64,000 nucleotides of DNA from Sinisalibacter lacisalsi (GCF_014640115.1 NZ_BMGI01000001.1:580501-644500); one strand, 5' to 3'; counted from the first letter of the stretch, positions 1-9,797 are shown. The notes: generated by a model not told the origin, from the sequence alone. Program-made: numbers and translations.

Positions 1-135
1 CTCTTCGACGGCGATCTCGTCGAAGGGGTTCATCGACATTTTCACGTTGGCGAGATCGACCCCGGAACCATCCGCTTTCACGCGGACCTTCACATTGTAG
101 TCGATCACGCGCTTAACCGGCACAAGCACCTTCAT
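1..135 (-). CDS. etfB: Electron transfer flavoprotein subunit beta, N-terminal part
   Basis: The reverse strand reads 45 codons from an ATG at 135 and runs off the window start. The protein begins [14 protein letters not shown] and continues with [15 protein letters not shown], the conserved N-terminus of EtfB. EtfB pairs with EtfA to carry electrons from acyl-CoA and other flavin dehydrogenases to ETF-ubiquinone oxidoreductase. A GGGAGAG ribosome site lies just upstream of the ATG. In this family etfA usually follows, which would be outside the window. The identity is firm although only the first fifth of the protein is visible. Confidence 0.9.
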   Translation of the reverse strand, partial: MKVLVPVKRVIDYNVKVRVKADGSGVDLANVKMSMNPFDEIAVEE

Positions 136-370
136 CGGCGTGTCTCTCCCTTGGGTTTGCCCGCGCGGCACGCCGCGGGGTGGTGAGTCTGCACCGTTGT
201 TTACCGGCTCATTCCGTCCGGGAACAATGCCAAAGCGACAGAAAATTGCGCCGCAACGCCGCGTTCTTCGGGCCAGGAGGCGGCGTTAGCGGTAGCAAGG
301 CGCGCCGGAAGCGGCGTGCGATTGCATGATCGGATGCCTGGACGTTGCGAGACGCATTGCCGCGACTATC

Positions 371-943
371 CTACCGGGTTGCCCCCGGCACCCAGAGCAC
401 ATCCTCGGCGCCGGTTTCATTGGCCACCCGCGCCGCGACGAAGCACCAGTCCGACAGCCGGTTGAGATAGCGGATCGCGGCCGGGTTCACGGTTTCCTCG
501 CCGGCGAGTTCCACCGCCAGCCGTTCTGCCCGGCGCGATACCGTGCGCGTAAGATGCAGGTAGGCCGAAAGCGCGGAGCCGCCGGGCAGGATGAAGCTGC
601 GCAGCGCTTCGAGCCCGGCGTTCATCGCGTCGATCTCGGCCTCGAGCCGGTCGACCTGCGATTGCACGATGCGCAGCGGCGTGTATTCCGCCTCGTCGTC
701 GCGCTCCGGGTTCGGGCGCGAGAGATCGGCACCGAGATCGAACAAATCGTTCTGGATCATAGCAAGCTTTGCATCTATCTCGCCCTCGGCATGCAGCCGG
801 GCTAGGCCGATGGTGGCGTTGGTCTCGTCCACCGTGCCGTAGGCGGTGACCCGCAGGGAATGTTTCGGCACTCGCGTGCCATCGGACAGCGCCGTATCGC
901 CGGCATCGCCGGTTCGGGTGTAGATCTTGTTGAGCACCACCAT
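371..943 (-). CDS. pduO: Cob(I)yrinic acid a,c-diamide adenosyltransferase, PduO type
   Basis: This 190-residue protein should transfer the 5'-deoxyadenosyl group of ATP to cob(I)alamin, giving adenosylcobalamin, the cofactor of methylmalonyl-CoA mutase and class II ribonucleotide reductase. Visible PduO/MMAB motifs are KIYTRTGDAGDTAL near residue 6 (ATP-binding N-terminal loop), GTVDETNA near 37 and a C-terminal RYLNRLSDWCFVAAR. Length is normal for the family. The start is 3 bases downstream of the stop of the small membrane protein gene on the same strand, so the two are probably co-transcribed, possibly on towards etfB. It is not the CobA/BtuR type, which has a different P-loop fold. Confidence 0.9.
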   Translation of the reverse strand: MVVLNKIYTRTGDAGDTALSDGTRVPKHSLRVTAYGTVDETNATIGLARLHAEGEIDAKLAMIQNDLFDLGADLSRPNPERDDEAEYTPLRIVQSQVDRLEAEIDAMNAGLEALRSFILPGGSALSAYLHLTRTVSRRAERLAVELAGEETVNPAAIRYLNRLSDWCFVAARVANETGAEDVLWVPGATR

Positions 944-946
944 GGG

Positions 947-1150
947 TCAGCCTCCGCGACGAATCCAGACAAACAGAAGTATGAGCGCGATCGCCAACGC
1001 CTGTGCATAGATCCGCCAGCGCATGATGCGGTTGGCGTGCTTCTTGTTGAAGTCGCCGCCGCGCGCGAAGCCGCCGATGCCGGTGAGCAGGATGATCGCC
1101 ACCGCGGCCACGGCCACGACGACAACAAGGAAAAGCGGGTCTCTGAACAT
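947..1150 (-). CDS. Twin transmembrane helix small protein (HIG1-like)
   Basis: A 67-residue protein with two hydrophobic helices, about residues 5-25 and 47-62, separated by a short basic, glycine-containing loop (GGFARGGDFNKKHANRIMRWR). The loop and the RIMRWRI segment resemble the alphaproteobacterial twin-TM / hypoxia-induced protein conserved region family. Mitochondrial relatives assist cytochrome oxidase assembly, but a bacterial role cannot be read from the sequence. It lies directly upstream of the cobalamin adenosyltransferase gene with a 3-base gap, so it is probably the first gene of that small operon. The family call is good; function is unassigned. Confidence 0.8.
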   Translation of the reverse strand: MFRDPLFLVVVVAVAAVAIILLTGIGGFARGGDFNKKHANRIMRWRIYAQALAIALILLFVWIRRGG

Positions 1151-1240
1151 GGCGGCTCCCTGATCGCGTTGGGCCTTGGATAACGGGTTTGGCGCGGCTT
1201 GGCGAGGGGGCGCGAGGCCGTCTGCCGGGCGGACGCGCGG

Positions 1241-2074
1241 TCAACTTCGCGCGAGGATGCGGTCGGCCAGGCGGGTGGGGAGCAGGCGCTTGAGGATGGC
1301 CGCCGCGTAGGTCGGCGTTGTCACCAGGTAGCGCGCGCGCGGCCGCGGGCTCTCGAACGCGTGGGCCAGCTTGCGCGTCACCGCTGCGGGCGGAAGTTCG
1401 AAGGCGTCGGGCTTGGTGGTGTTGTCGTAGAGCCGTTTGAGCAGGCTGGCCTCGTATTGTGCCCGCCTGGGCGAGGCGCGCCAGTCCACCCAGGCCTCGA
1501 AATGCGGGCGCGACTTGGCGCGGATCATCGAGGTGATCGGCCCCGGTTCGATCAGGACGGTGTCGATATTGGCGTCGGCCATCTCCAGCCGCAGAGTGTC
1601 GCCATACCCTTCGAGGGCAAACTTGGTCGACGCATAAGCGCCGCGCCAGCGAATCGTGGTGAAGCCGAGCACTGACGAGTTGAGCACGATCCGCCCGTGC
1701 CCCTGCGTCCGCATCACGGGAATGGTCTGGCGCACCAGTTCGTGCACGCCGAAGAAATTCGTCTCGAAGATCGCGCGCAGGGCGTCGGTCGGCAGGTCTT
1801 CCAGCGCGCCGGGCAGGCCGAAGGCGCCGTTGGCGAAGATCGCGTCGAGCGTGCCGCCGGTGCGGGAGGTGGCCTCGGCGAGCGCGGCGCGGATGGTGTC
1901 GGGGTCGGTGTGGTCGAGCGGGAAGCTCTCCAGCCCATCGGCTTCGAGACGGGCGCAATCGGCCGGGTCGCGGCAGGTGGCGAAGACGCGCCAGCCGCGA
2001 CCCGCCATGCCTTTGGCGGCATCGTAGCCAATGCCGGAGGAACACCCGGTGATGAGAAGGGATTTCTGTGCCAT
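1241..2074 (-). CDS. SDR family NAD(P)-dependent oxidoreductase
   Basis: A 277-residue short-chain dehydrogenase/reductase. The Rossmann glycine motif TGCSSGIG is at residues 9-16, an N-containing beta4 segment (ANGA) at 81-84, catalytic serine in NSS near 133, and the YxxxK pair as YASTK at 147-151. ATG at 2074 was chosen because MAQKSLLITG places the first beta strand at the N-terminus; a start at 2125 would add 17 residues with no homology-like character. The arrangement is that of classical single-domain SDRs acting on alcohols, sterols or retinoid-like substrates. Substrate cannot be told. It sits alone between two minus-strand genes. Confidence 0.85.
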   Translation of the reverse strand: MAQKSLLITGCSSGIGYDAAKGMAGRGWRVFATCRDPADCARLEADGLESFPLDHTDPDTIRAALAEATSRTGGTLDAIFANGAFGLPGALEDLPTDALRAIFETNFFGVHELVRQTIPVMRTQGHGRIVLNSSVLGFTTIRWRGAYASTKFALEGYGDTLRLEMADANIDTVLIEPGPITSMIRAKSRPHFEAWVDWRASPRRAQYEASLLKRLYDNTTKPDAFELPPAAVTRKLAHAFESPRPRARYLVTTPTYAAAILKRLLPTRLADRILARS

Positions 2075-2128
2075 GCCTGCCTCGTTGCTCCCGGCGACGC
2101 TAGGCGCAAGCCTGTGCCGCGGCAATCC

Positions 2129-2668
2129 TCAGGGCGCGACCGGCGAGAGAAAATCGCCCGACATATAGCCGGTCTCGCCGCTTTGTAGCCGGATCATTCG
2201 CCAACCCTCGCCCGCATTGCCCTGATCCACAACCGCCGTGCCGCGCGGCAATGCCGTGATCGCGTCGTAGACGGTCGAGGGGCCGGACCGGACGTTGACG
2301 GTTGCGCCGGTGACGTAAAGCACGCTGTCCGGGGCGGGGGTGGGTGCCGGCTCGGGCTCGGGTTCGGCCTCGGGCTCGGCCTCTTCCATCGCCTCGCTGA
2401 TGGCCTCCTCGAACCGGTCGACCGGTTCGGGCGGCGAAGGCTCGGCCGGGGCGGCGGCCACCGGTGGCTCGGGTTCAGGCTCAGGCTCCGGTTCGGGTGC
2501 GGGCTCCGGTTCGAGTTCAACCGGCTCGGGCGCAGTCTCAATGACCTGCGTCGGCGCCGGTGCCTCACGCCCGATCACCCGATCGGGCAACCCCTCGTCG
2601 CGCCCGAAATACATCATCGCGAGCCAGATCAGCACCGTTGTCAGCAATGTCAGCCGGATAATACCCAT
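2129..2668 (-). CDS. SH3b-domain protein with N-terminal membrane anchor and Glu-Pro linker
   Basis: A 179-residue protein in three parts. Residues 3-20 form a membrane helix (IIRLTLLTTVLIWLAMMYF). A long acidic Glu-Pro-rich linker runs from about 50 to 115 with two EPEPEP tracts. A bacterial SH3 domain covers about 118-175, including TVNVRSGPS and GYMSGDFL. The anchor plus stiff PE linker resembles periplasm-spanning proteins, and SH3b domains often bind cell-wall peptides, so a wall-associated role is inferred. The ATG at 2668 gives the only sensible N-terminus. A much longer reading frame continues antisense to parC and was not used. Confidence 0.75.
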   Translation of the reverse strand: MGIIRLTLLTTVLIWLAMMYFGRDEGLPDRVIGREAPAPTQVIETAPEPVELEPEPAPEPEPEPEPEPPVAAAPAEPSPPEPVDRFEEAISEAMEEAEPEAEPEPEPAPTPAPDSVLYVTGATVNVRSGPSTVYDAITALPRGTAVVDQGNAGEGWRMIRLQSGETGYMSGDFLSPVAP

Positions 2669-2797
2669 GCTTCCTCCATTACCCTGCCCATGCGTCCCAC
2701 GCCACACCCATGCGGCACAAGGGCGGGCTTTGCGCGGATTTCCCGTCCCCCCGCCGTGATGCTTGCGGGGGGCGAATCGCGGCGCTATGCAGGCCGC

Positions 2798-5134
2798 ATG
2801 AGCGATCTGATCGACGACCCCGACAAGCCGCCGCTCGAGGTGGCAGAGCCGCTGCGCCGCGCCATCGGCGACCGCTACCTGACCTATGCACTCTCCACCA
2901 TCATGCACCGCGCGCTGCCCGATGCGCGCGACGGGCTGAAGCCGGTGCACCGCCGCATTCTTTACGCCATGCGCGAACTCAAACTGTCGTCCACCGGCGG
3001 TTTCCGCAAGTCGGCCAAGATTTCGGGCGACGTGATGGGCAACTATCACCCGCACGGCGACGCGGCGATCTACGATGCGATGGCGCGTCTGGCGCAGGAT
3101 TTCGCCGTGCGCTACCCGCTCGTCGACGGGCAGGGCAATTTCGGCAATATCGACGGCGACAACCCGGCGGCCAGCCGCTACACCGAGGCCCGGCTGACCG
3201 CGATTGCCGAGGCGATGCTGGACGGGCTCGGTGAAAACGCCGTGGATTTCCGCGCCAACTACGACGGCACCCTCAGCGAGCCGGTGGTGCTGCCGGCGAC
3301 GTTTCCGAACCTGCTCGCCAACGGCTCTTCCGGGATCGCCGTGGGCATGGCCACCAACATTCCGCCGCACAACATCGCCGAACTGGTCGACGCCTGCCTG
3401 CACCTGATCAAGACGCCCGACGCGCGCGACGAGACCCTGCTCAACTACGTGCCCGGCCCCGATTTTCCCACCGGCGGGGTGATCGTCGAGCCGCGCGAGA
3501 CCATTGCCGAAGCCTATCGCACCGGGCGCGGCGGCTTCCGGCTGCGCGCGCGCTGGGAGGTGGAAGATCTTGGCCGCGGCCAATGGCAGATCGTCGTCAC
3601 CGAAATCCCCTACCAGGTGCAGAAATCCAAGCTGATCGAGCGCATCGCCGAGCTGATCCAGACCCGAAAGGTGCCAATCCTCGCCGATGTGCGCGACGAG
3701 AGCGCCGACGATATCCGCCTGATCCTCGAGCCGCGTACCCGTAACGTCGACCCGGAAATGCTGATGGGCCTGATGTTCCGCAATTCCGATCTGGAATTGC
3801 GTTTCAGCCTCAACATGAACGTGCTGATCGACGGGGTCACGCCCAAAGTCTGCTCGATGAAGGAAGTGCTGCGCGCCTTCCTCGATTTCCGCCGCGAGGT
3901 GCTGATCCGCCGCTCGACGCACCGGATGGAGAAGATCGACCACCGGCTGGAGGTGCTGGAAGGCTTCATCGTCGCCTTCCTCAACCTCGACCGGGTGATC
4001 GACATCATCCGCTACGACGACGAGCCGAAGGCCGCGCTGATGCGCGAGGACTGGTCGAAGGACCATGTGCGCGCCACGAATGAGGCCGATTACGTCAGCC
4101 CGGCGCCGGGCGAGGGCGAGCTCAGCGAGGTTCAGGTCGACGCCATCCTCAACATGCGGCTGCGGAGTTTGCGCCGCCTTGAGGAGATCGAGCTGGTCCG
4201 CGAGCGCGATGCGCTGATGGAAGAGCGCGCCGGACTCGAAGACCTGCTCGACAGCGAGGCGCTGCAATGGGCGCGGATCGCCGACCAGCTCAAGCAGGCC
4301 AAGAAGCTTTTCGGCAAGGATTACGAGGGCGGCGCGCGCCGCACAACCTTTGCCGAGGCGGGCGCGATCGAAGACGTGCCGCTCGAAGCGATGATCGAGC
4401 GCGAGCCGGTCACGGTTGTCTGCTCGCGCATGGGCTGGATCCGGGCGATGTCGGGTCACGTCGATCTCAGCCGCGAGTTCAAGTTCAAGGACGGTGACGG
4501 GCCGCGCTTCGCCTTCCACGCCGAAACCACCGACAAGATCGTCGTTTTCGCAGGCAACGGCCGGTTCTACACCCTGTCGGCTGCCAACCTGCCCGGCGGG
4601 CGGGGCATGGGCGAGCCGCTGCGGCTGATGGTCGATCTGCCCAACGAGGCCGAGATCGTCGACATGTTCGTGCACCGTCCCGGGCAGCGCCTCATCGTCG
4701 CCTCCGCTGAGGGCAACGGCTTCGTGGTCAACGCCGACGATATCGTGGCGCAGAAACGGGCGGGCAAACAGGTGTTGAACGTGGGCGAGAGCGTGGCGAA
4801 GATCTGCAAGCCGGTGGCGGGCGATCACGTCGCGGTGGTGAGCGAAAACCGCAAGCTCCTCGTCTTCCCGCTCGAGGAACTGCCCGAGATGGGCCGGGGC
4901 AAAGGCGTTCGCCTGCAGAAATACAACGCCGCGCGCGGCAAGCAGGGCGTGCTGGAGCTTGACGGCGGACTCTCCGATCTCACCACCTTCGATATCGAGA
5001 AGGGTCTGTCGTGGACGGCGGGCGGCGACCGCACCCGCACCGAGGTCGACATGAGCCCATGGGTGGGCAAGCGCGCGAGCGTGGGCAGACTGCCGCCGCA
5101 CGGCTTCCCGCGCGACAACCGGTTCACCAGCTAG
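2798..5134 (+). CDS. parC: DNA topoisomerase IV subunit A
   Basis: A 778-residue type IIA topoisomerase A subunit, partner of ParE in unlinking replicated chromosomes. The start MSDLIDDP at 2798 is preferred to the upstream in-frame ATG at 2690, whose extra 36 residues look non-coding. The motif [13 protein letters not shown] carries the catalytic tyrosine at about residue 128. [15 protein letters not shown] at about 82-96 is the quinolone region; the position equivalent to E. coli ParC Ser80 is Ala89 and Glu84 is Asp93. The C-terminal beta-pinwheel ends in FTS at 5134. ParC rather than GyrA is supported by length and the lack of a canonical GyrA box. Confidence 0.92.
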   Translation: MSDLIDDPDKPPLEVAEPLRRAIGDRYLTYALSTIMHRALPDARDGLKPVHRRILYAMRELKLSSTGGFRKSAKISGDVMGNYHPHGDAAIYDAMARLAQDFAVRYPLVDGQGNFGNIDGDNPAASRYTEARLTAIAEAMLDGLGENAVDFRANYDGTLSEPVVLPATFPNLLANGSSGIAVGMATNIPPHNIAELVDACLHLIKTPDARDETLLNYVPGPDFPTGGVIVEPRETIAEAYRTGRGGFRLRARWEVEDLGRGQWQIVVTEIPYQVQKSKLIERIAELIQTRKVPILADVRDESADDIRLILEPRTRNVDPEMLMGLMFRNSDLELRFSLNMNVLIDGVTPKVCSMKEVLRAFLDFRREVLIRRSTHRMEKIDHRLEVLEGFIVAFLNLDRVIDIIRYDDEPKAALMREDWSKDHVRATNEADYVSPAPGEGELSEVQVDAILNMRLRSLRRLEEIELVRERDALMEERAGLEDLLDSEALQWARIADQLKQAKKLFGKDYEGGARRTTFAEAGAIEDVPLEAMIEREPVTVVCSRMGWIRAMSGHVDLSREFKFKDGDGPRFAFHAETTDKIVVFAGNGRFYTLSAANLPGGRGMGEPLRLMVDLPNEAEIVDMFVHRPGQRLIVASAEGNGFVVNADDIVAQKRAGKQVLNVGESVAKICKPVAGDHVAVVSENRKLLVFPLEELPEMGRGKGVRLQKYNAARGKQGVLELDGGLSDLTTFDIEKGLSWTAGGDRTRTEVDMSPWVGKRASVGRLPPHGFPRDNRFTS

Positions 5135-5143
5135 GCCGGACCG

Positions 5144-6337
5144 GTGGCGCTGCGCGACCTCACCACGGATTACGCAGGTCGCGGTGCCCCGATGTTCCGC
5201 CTCGCGCTGAAAACCGGTGTGCTCACCGTTCTCACGCTCGGTTTCTACCGGTTCTGGATGAAAACCCGGATGCGCCGCTATTACTGGTCGGCGATCCGCC
5301 CCGGCGGCCAGCCGCTCGAGTTCACCGGCCGGCCAACCGAGATGCTGATGGGGTTTCTCACCGCCGTGGTGGTGCTCGCCTTCTACATCGGCCTCGTCAA
5401 CCTCGTGCTGATGTTCCTGTCGTTCTCGCTGTTCAAGGGCGAGGCGCCGGCCTACCTGCTGAGCTTCCTCGGCCTCGTGCCGATCATCTTCTTCGCCCAA
5501 TATCGCGCCCGGCGCTACATTCTCGCGCGCACCCGCTGGCGCGGTATCCGCTTCGGGCTGGAACCCGGCGTGAAGGGCTATGTCTGGCGCGCCACGCTAT
5601 GGTGGATCGCGACGATCCTTTCGGCGGGCATCCTCTGGCCGGTGAAAACCTTCGAACTGGAGAAATACCGCACCGACCGGACCTTCTACGGCGATGCCCG
5701 CTTCGAGCAGACCGGCGGGCGCTGGAGCCTGATCGGGGCGATGAAACACGTCTATATCGCCGCCGCGCTGATCGGTGGCGGGATCTTCGCGTCCACCATG
5801 TCGGACGAGCCGGTATGGCTCGTTGCCACGGCGATGGGTGCGGCCTGGGCAGTGCTCGGGCTTGGCCACTGGAAAGCGGAAAGCTTCAAGCGGCTCACCG
5901 AGGGCAAGCGGCTGGGCGAGGTGCGCTTTCGCTGTCACCCGCGCGGCGGCCGGATCGTGGGCATCTACCTTCTCGGCGGTCTCGCCATCGCGGCGCTGCT
6001 GTTTGCCCTGCTGTTCGCGCTGGGTATGGCGATCGGCGTTCTGCTGTCTTTTCTCGATCCCGAGCTGATCGCGGAAGGGTTTGATGATTTCGCGAGTCTC
6101 GCGGCGCTGCCGGCCTGGCTGGCAACGCTCCTGGGCCTCGTGGCCTATTTCTCGGTGTTCCTGTTCTGGGGCGTGCTGCGCGAGGTGTTCATCACCATGC
6201 CGATCGCCCGCCACCTGGCCGAGACCACCGAGATCGTGAATCCCGACGCCCTCAACGCCGTCCGCCAGCGTCCGCGCGACGAGTTCGCCGAGGCTGAAGG
6301 CTTCGCCGATGCCCTGCCGCTGGGAGACGGGATTTGA
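5144..6337 (+). CDS. DUF898 (YjgN-like) multi-pass membrane protein
   Basis: A 397-residue membrane protein starting at GTG 5144, nine bases after parC. The repeated pattern of a basic W-R-x-R-F or W-R-G-I-R-F strand followed by a long hydrophobic helix is seen twice: FYRFWMKTRMRRYYW near residue 27 and RTRWRGIRFGLEPGVKGY near 125. This matches the DUF898/YjgN family. About seven hydrophobic segments are visible. No enzyme motif is present and the role of the family is unknown. Its stop overlaps the TTG start of the next gene, an M48 protease, so the two are translationally coupled, a pairing that may reflect joint function in the envelope. Confidence 0.8.
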   Translation: MALRDLTTDYAGRGAPMFRLALKTGVLTVLTLGFYRFWMKTRMRRYYWSAIRPGGQPLEFTGRPTEMLMGFLTAVVVLAFYIGLVNLVLMFLSFSLFKGEAPAYLLSFLGLVPIIFFAQYRARRYILARTRWRGIRFGLEPGVKGYVWRATLWWIATILSAGILWPVKTFELEKYRTDRTFYGDARFEQTGGRWSLIGAMKHVYIAAALIGGGIFASTMSDEPVWLVATAMGAAWAVLGLGHWKAESFKRLTEGKRLGEVRFRCHPRGGRIVGIYLLGGLAIAALLFALLFALGMAIGVLLSFLDPELIAEGFDDFASLAALPAWLATLLGLVAYFSVFLFWGVLREVFITMPIARHLAETTEIVNPDALNAVRQRPRDEFAEAEGFADALPLGDGI

Positions 6338-7506
6338 CCGGGGCGGCAGCAGTTCACGAGGCTTTCGCCGACCTGGTCGATGGCGAAACCGCGGTGGTGC
6401 ACCGCGTCGCGCTGCGGCTCGCGCCCGACCGGCTCATCATCACCCTGCCCAATGGCGCGGCGCAGGACTGGATGGCGGACGAGTTGCGCGAGGTGCCCGA
6501 CCAGGCCGACCTGTCCGGGCTCATGCTCGCCCGCGCCGGAGATCCGCTGACCCGGCTCCTCATCCGCGATGAGACAATCACCCGGCTCCTACGCCAGAAC
6601 GCGCCCGCTTTGCACCGTCGCCCGCCGATCGAAAACAAGGGGCGGATCGCCGGCTGGGCGGCGGGTGCGGTCGCGTCGGTGTCGCTCATCATCTTCGTGC
6701 TGGTGCCGGTGATGGCCAACCAGCTTGCCCTTTTCCTGCCCCCCGCCGGCGAGAAGGCGCTGGGCGATGCCACCTTCGAGCAGGTCCGGACCGCGCTCAG
6801 CGATGCCGATTTTCTGCCGGTGGAGGTTTGCGAAGCGCCGGCCGGGGTGGCCGCGCTGGCGAAGATGGAGGCCCGGCTCGACGCCGGGCATGATCTCCCC
6901 TACCCGGTGACGGTGGCGGTGCTCGATCATGACATGGTCAACGCCTTCGCGCTGCCCGGCGGGCGGGTCATCCTGTTTCGCGGCCTGATCGAGGAAGCGG
7001 AGCGCGCCGAGGAAGTCGCGGCGGTGCTCGCCCACGAACTTGGCCACGTCGTCAACCGCGACCCGACCCGCGACGCGCTGCGGCTTGCCGGCTCCATCGG
7101 TGTGCTCGGGCTGATCTTCGGCGATTTCGCCGGCGGGACGGTGATGCTCCTGCTCGCCAACCAGCTCATTAACGCGAAATACAGCCAGGCCGCCGAGATC
7201 GGCGCCGATGACTACGCCCATGGGTTACTGAGCGACGCCGGCTTGCCGCCCGCCGCGCTGGGCAGCTTCTTCGAGCGCCTGATGGCGGAATACGGCGACG
7301 AGGCGGGCTGGGCCGAGCATTTCTCCACCCACCCAAAGATGATCGAGCGGGTCGACGCGGCGCAGGCGGCGCAGGATCGGGCCGAGCGGGCGGGTGAGAT
7401 CGGCGACCCGGTGCTCACCGCCGCCGAATGGCGCGCCCTGCGCACAATCTGCGGCCCGCAGGACGACAAAGGCCAAAGCTCCTCGCGCCGCCCGGAGCGG
7501 GACTAG
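6334..7506 (+). CDS. M48 family membrane metalloprotease
   Basis: A 390-residue zinc protease. The metal motif HELGH is at residues 234-238, followed by a likely third zinc-ligand Glu in YSQAAEIGADDYA. NAFALPGG at 203-210 is the typical M48 substrate-strand region. One membrane helix lies at about 107-127 (GWAAGAVASVSLIIFVLVPVMA), so residues 1-100 are probably cytosolic and the catalytic domain periplasmic. The family handles membrane or misfolded envelope proteins. A TTG start at 6334 overlaps the preceding stop (TTGA). Its TAG stop overlaps that of the convergent P450 gene in the tetranucleotide CTAG. Confidence 0.85.
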   Translation: MTGAAAVHEAFADLVDGETAVVHRVALRLAPDRLIITLPNGAAQDWMADELREVPDQADLSGLMLARAGDPLTRLLIRDETITRLLRQNAPALHRRPPIENKGRIAGWAAGAVASVSLIIFVLVPVMANQLALFLPPAGEKALGDATFEQVRTALSDADFLPVEVCEAPAGVAALAKMEARLDAGHDLPYPVTVAVLDHDMVNAFALPGGRVILFRGLIEEAERAEEVAAVLAHELGHVVNRDPTRDALRLAGSIGVLGLIFGDFAGGTVMLLLANQLINAKYSQAAEIGADDYAHGLLSDAGLPPAALGSFFERLMAEYGDEAGWAEHFSTHPKMIERVDAAQAAQDRAERAGEIGDPVLTAAEWRALRTICGPQDDKGQSSSRRPERD

Positions 7507-8975
7507 GCCCCTTCACCCGCCGCCGCTTCGGCGGCAAGCGGCTCGACCTTGAGCCGGATGTCTTCGTCGGGGCGCAGGGTCAGGATCAGCTTGGGTTTCG
7601 GCGCCCTGCCCTCGACGCCGCTGAACCGGAACCGCGCAAGCAGCGTGGCGAGGATGATGATCGATTCCTGCATCGCGAATTCGGCGCCGATGCAGATTCG
7701 CGGCCCGACGGAAAACGGCATGTAAGTGTAGCGGTCGATCCTTGCCATGTTGTCGAACCTCTCCGGCACGAAACAGTTTGGACTCTTCCAATGCTTCTTG
7801 TGCCGGTGCAGCGAGTAGAACGGCACGATCACCGTGTCGCCCGGTTTGACGGCGTGTTCGCACAGGCTGTCTTCGCGTTGCGCGGTGCGCAGGTGGACCG
7901 GGATCGGCGGAAACAGCCGCATCGCCTCGTAGAGCACCTTTCGAACGTATTCGAGCTGGCCCACATCCTCGACCGTGGCGGTGCGCGAGCCGAGAACGCG
8001 AACCGCTTCCTCGGTGGCCTTGCTGTGCTTGGCCGGGGCATGGGCGAGCAGGTAGAGCGCCCACGACAGGGTGAGCGCGGTGGTTTCGTGCCCGGCGATC
8101 AGGAAGGTGATCAGGTTGTCGCGCAGTTCCTCGTCGTTCATCTTGCGCCCGGTTTCCGGGTCTTCGACGTCCATCAGAAGGTCGATCAGGGCGGCATCGC
8201 GGGTGTTGGGGGTCTTGCGCCGGTCGGCGATGGCCTTGTCCGCGCCGGCCTTGAGCGCCTTGAGCGTCGGATGGGTGCGCAGCCGTCCGGGCCGCGGAAC
8301 CCAGCCGGGCAGGCCGAGATAATCGAGCAGCGAGACCCGGCCCGTCTTGTCGAGATAATGCTCGATGGCGCGGCTCACGACGTCAACCGGAACCGCCGAT
8401 TGACCGTCGCCACCGGCGAAGGTCACCCGCACGATCACGTCGAAGGCGGTGCGCATCATCTCGTCGGAGATATTCACGCTGCCATCCGCGTCGGCGAGAC
8501 GCTCGGAGCTTTCCTCGGCAACGCGTGACATGAGCGGGCCGAGCTTGCGGATATTGCGGGGCGCGAAGGCCGGATTCAGCGCCCGCCGCTGCCATCGCCA
8601 GTCGTCGCCATCAAGCACGAAGAGCCCATGGCGCAGCGCCTTGCGCAGAATGCCCTTGGTCTCCGGCGATTTCGGGTAATTGTCGATGTTCGATTTGAAC
8701 ACCTTCCGGTTCGCCTCGGGGTCGGCGACGAGGTGGACGCGCCTCAGAACCCGGCCCGATAGGATGCGGCGGCTGAGCGTCGCGGCGGGGATCACGTTGA
8801 GCACGTTGTCGCGCGAAAGCCGGACCAGTTCGAGCAACCCCTTGCGCTCCTTGAGCATGTCGGCGCTGGGTGCGCGCGGACCGACAAGCCGCTTGTCGCC
8901 TCCGCGCTGGCGCGGAGGCGTGTGCGGCGCGCCTGTGGCGGGGCCGGTGCCCCCGGGATCCGATGGTTCGTCCAT
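7503..8975 (-). CDS. Cytochrome P450
   Basis: A 490-residue soluble-type P450. The I-helix oxygen-activation motif AGHETT is at 294-299, the K-helix ExxR as EAMR at 350-353, and the haem-binding FSVGPRICIG at 421-430 with thiolate Cys428. These indicate a functional monooxygenase. The overall pattern, with IPAATLSRRILSG and FVLDGDDWRWQRRALNPAF in the N-terminal third, resembles class E, CYP4/fatty-acid-hydroxylase-like bacterial P450s. ATG at 8975 was chosen because upstream in-frame sequence lacks protein character. No ferredoxin or reductase gene is adjacent, so electrons probably come from general partners. Substrate unknown. Confidence 0.9.
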   Translation of the reverse strand: MDEPSDPGGTGPATGAPHTPPRQRGGDKRLVGPRAPSADMLKERKGLLELVRLSRDNVLNVIPAATLSRRILSGRVLRRVHLVADPEANRKVFKSNIDNYPKSPETKGILRKALRHGLFVLDGDDWRWQRRALNPAFAPRNIRKLGPLMSRVAEESSERLADADGSVNISDEMMRTAFDVIVRVTFAGGDGQSAVPVDVVSRAIEHYLDKTGRVSLLDYLGLPGWVPRPGRLRTHPTLKALKAGADKAIADRRKTPNTRDAALIDLLMDVEDPETGRKMNDEELRDNLITFLIAGHETTALTLSWALYLLAHAPAKHSKATEEAVRVLGSRTATVEDVGQLEYVRKVLYEAMRLFPPIPVHLRTAQREDSLCEHAVKPGDTVIVPFYSLHRHKKHWKSPNCFVPERFDNMARIDRYTYMPFSVGPRICIGAEFAMQESIIILATLLARFRFSGVEGRAPKPKLILTLRPDEDIRLKVEPLAAEAAAGEGA

Positions 8976-9104
8976 GGCCAGAACGCTATGCGCAAGCGTG
9001 TAAGGGGGCAACCGCGAAACCGTCGCGGCTGGTGCGTGTGTGATTTGCAAGAAAGGGCTGCACGAGTTATCCAGACCCATCTACTGGATTCGCGGCAAGG
9101 AGCC

Positions 9105-9746
9105 ATGAACATGACCCGCCTTAAGTCCATTGCCGCCCGAGCCACTGCCCTTGTGCTCTCCGCGGGACTGCTCTCGGCCTGCGCCGTCACCGACCTTGGC
9201 GACACCCCAGAGCCCCTGGGGCGTTTCCTGCTTGGCCATAACGTGGCCGTGGTGTCGAAGGATGTCGAGATCCTCCAGATATCGCGCAAGATCGAGAACG
9301 ACGTCTGGGTCGACCTCGTGCGCGACGAGATGAACACCCGGTTCTCGCGTTACGATGGCGATGAATATTACCACATCTCCACCGCGATCCTCGGCTACAT
9401 CCTCGCGCCCCCGGGCATTCCCGTCGTGGCCGCGCCGAAGTCAATCCTGATGGCCGATGTCTACCTGTTCCGCGACAGCGACGGCGGCAAGCCGCTGACC
9501 GACGAGCCCAAGCGTTTCACCGTGTTCGAGGAGGGGGGCGACGCACTCATCGGTTCCGGCCTGACCCGGACCGCCGAGGAACAGGCTCGCAGCCTTGCGC
9601 GCAGCCTCGCCAAGCAGGTTCAGAACTGGATGCTCGAAAACAAGGAATGGTTCGGCGACGCCTCGCTGATGGACCCGGCCACGACCTCGCCCGGACGCCC
9701 GGTGCAGCCGCTCGAGCCGCAGTCCAGGCCGGCCACGGAAGGCTGA
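9105..9746 (+). CDS. Putative lipoprotein
   Basis: A 213-residue exported protein with a clear lipoprotein signal: basic residues R5 and K7, a hydrophobic stretch, then LLSAC with the lipidated cysteine at 26. An AAGGAG ribosome site lies 5 bases before the ATG at 9105. The mature part is soluble and contains ILGYILAPPGIPVVAAPKSILMADVYLFRD, suggestive of a beta-rich envelope domain; the C-terminus is proline-rich. I do not recognise a named family with certainty. It precedes tuf1 by about 110 bases and is probably transcribed separately. Confidence 0.7.
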   Translation: MNMTRLKSIAARATALVLSAGLLSACAVTDLGDTPEPLGRFLLGHNVAVVSKDVEILQISRKIENDVWVDLVRDEMNTRFSRYDGDEYYHISTAILGYILAPPGIPVVAAPKSILMADVYLFRDSDGGKPLTDEPKRFTVFEEGGDALIGSGLTRTAEEQARSLARSLAKQVQNWMLENKEWFGDASLMDPATTSPGRPVQPLEPQSRPATEG

Positions 9747-9768
9747 ACGCGGGGCGGGCAACATCCGC

Positions 9769-9797
9769 TTGATTTTCCCTGTCCGACAAAGTAACGA
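9769..9797 (+). promoter_or_regulatory. Candidate promoter of tuf1
   Basis: TTGATT at 9769-9774, a 17-base spacer, then TAACGA at 9792-9797, in the gap before tuf1. The -35 box is good and the -10 box is weak. It would give a leader of about 50 bases. Confidence 0.4.

Noticed and set aside
2129-5500. A 1123-codon minus-strand frame covering parC antisense
   Set aside because: Only its last 179 codons (the SH3b protein) look like protein. The rest is the shadow of parC.
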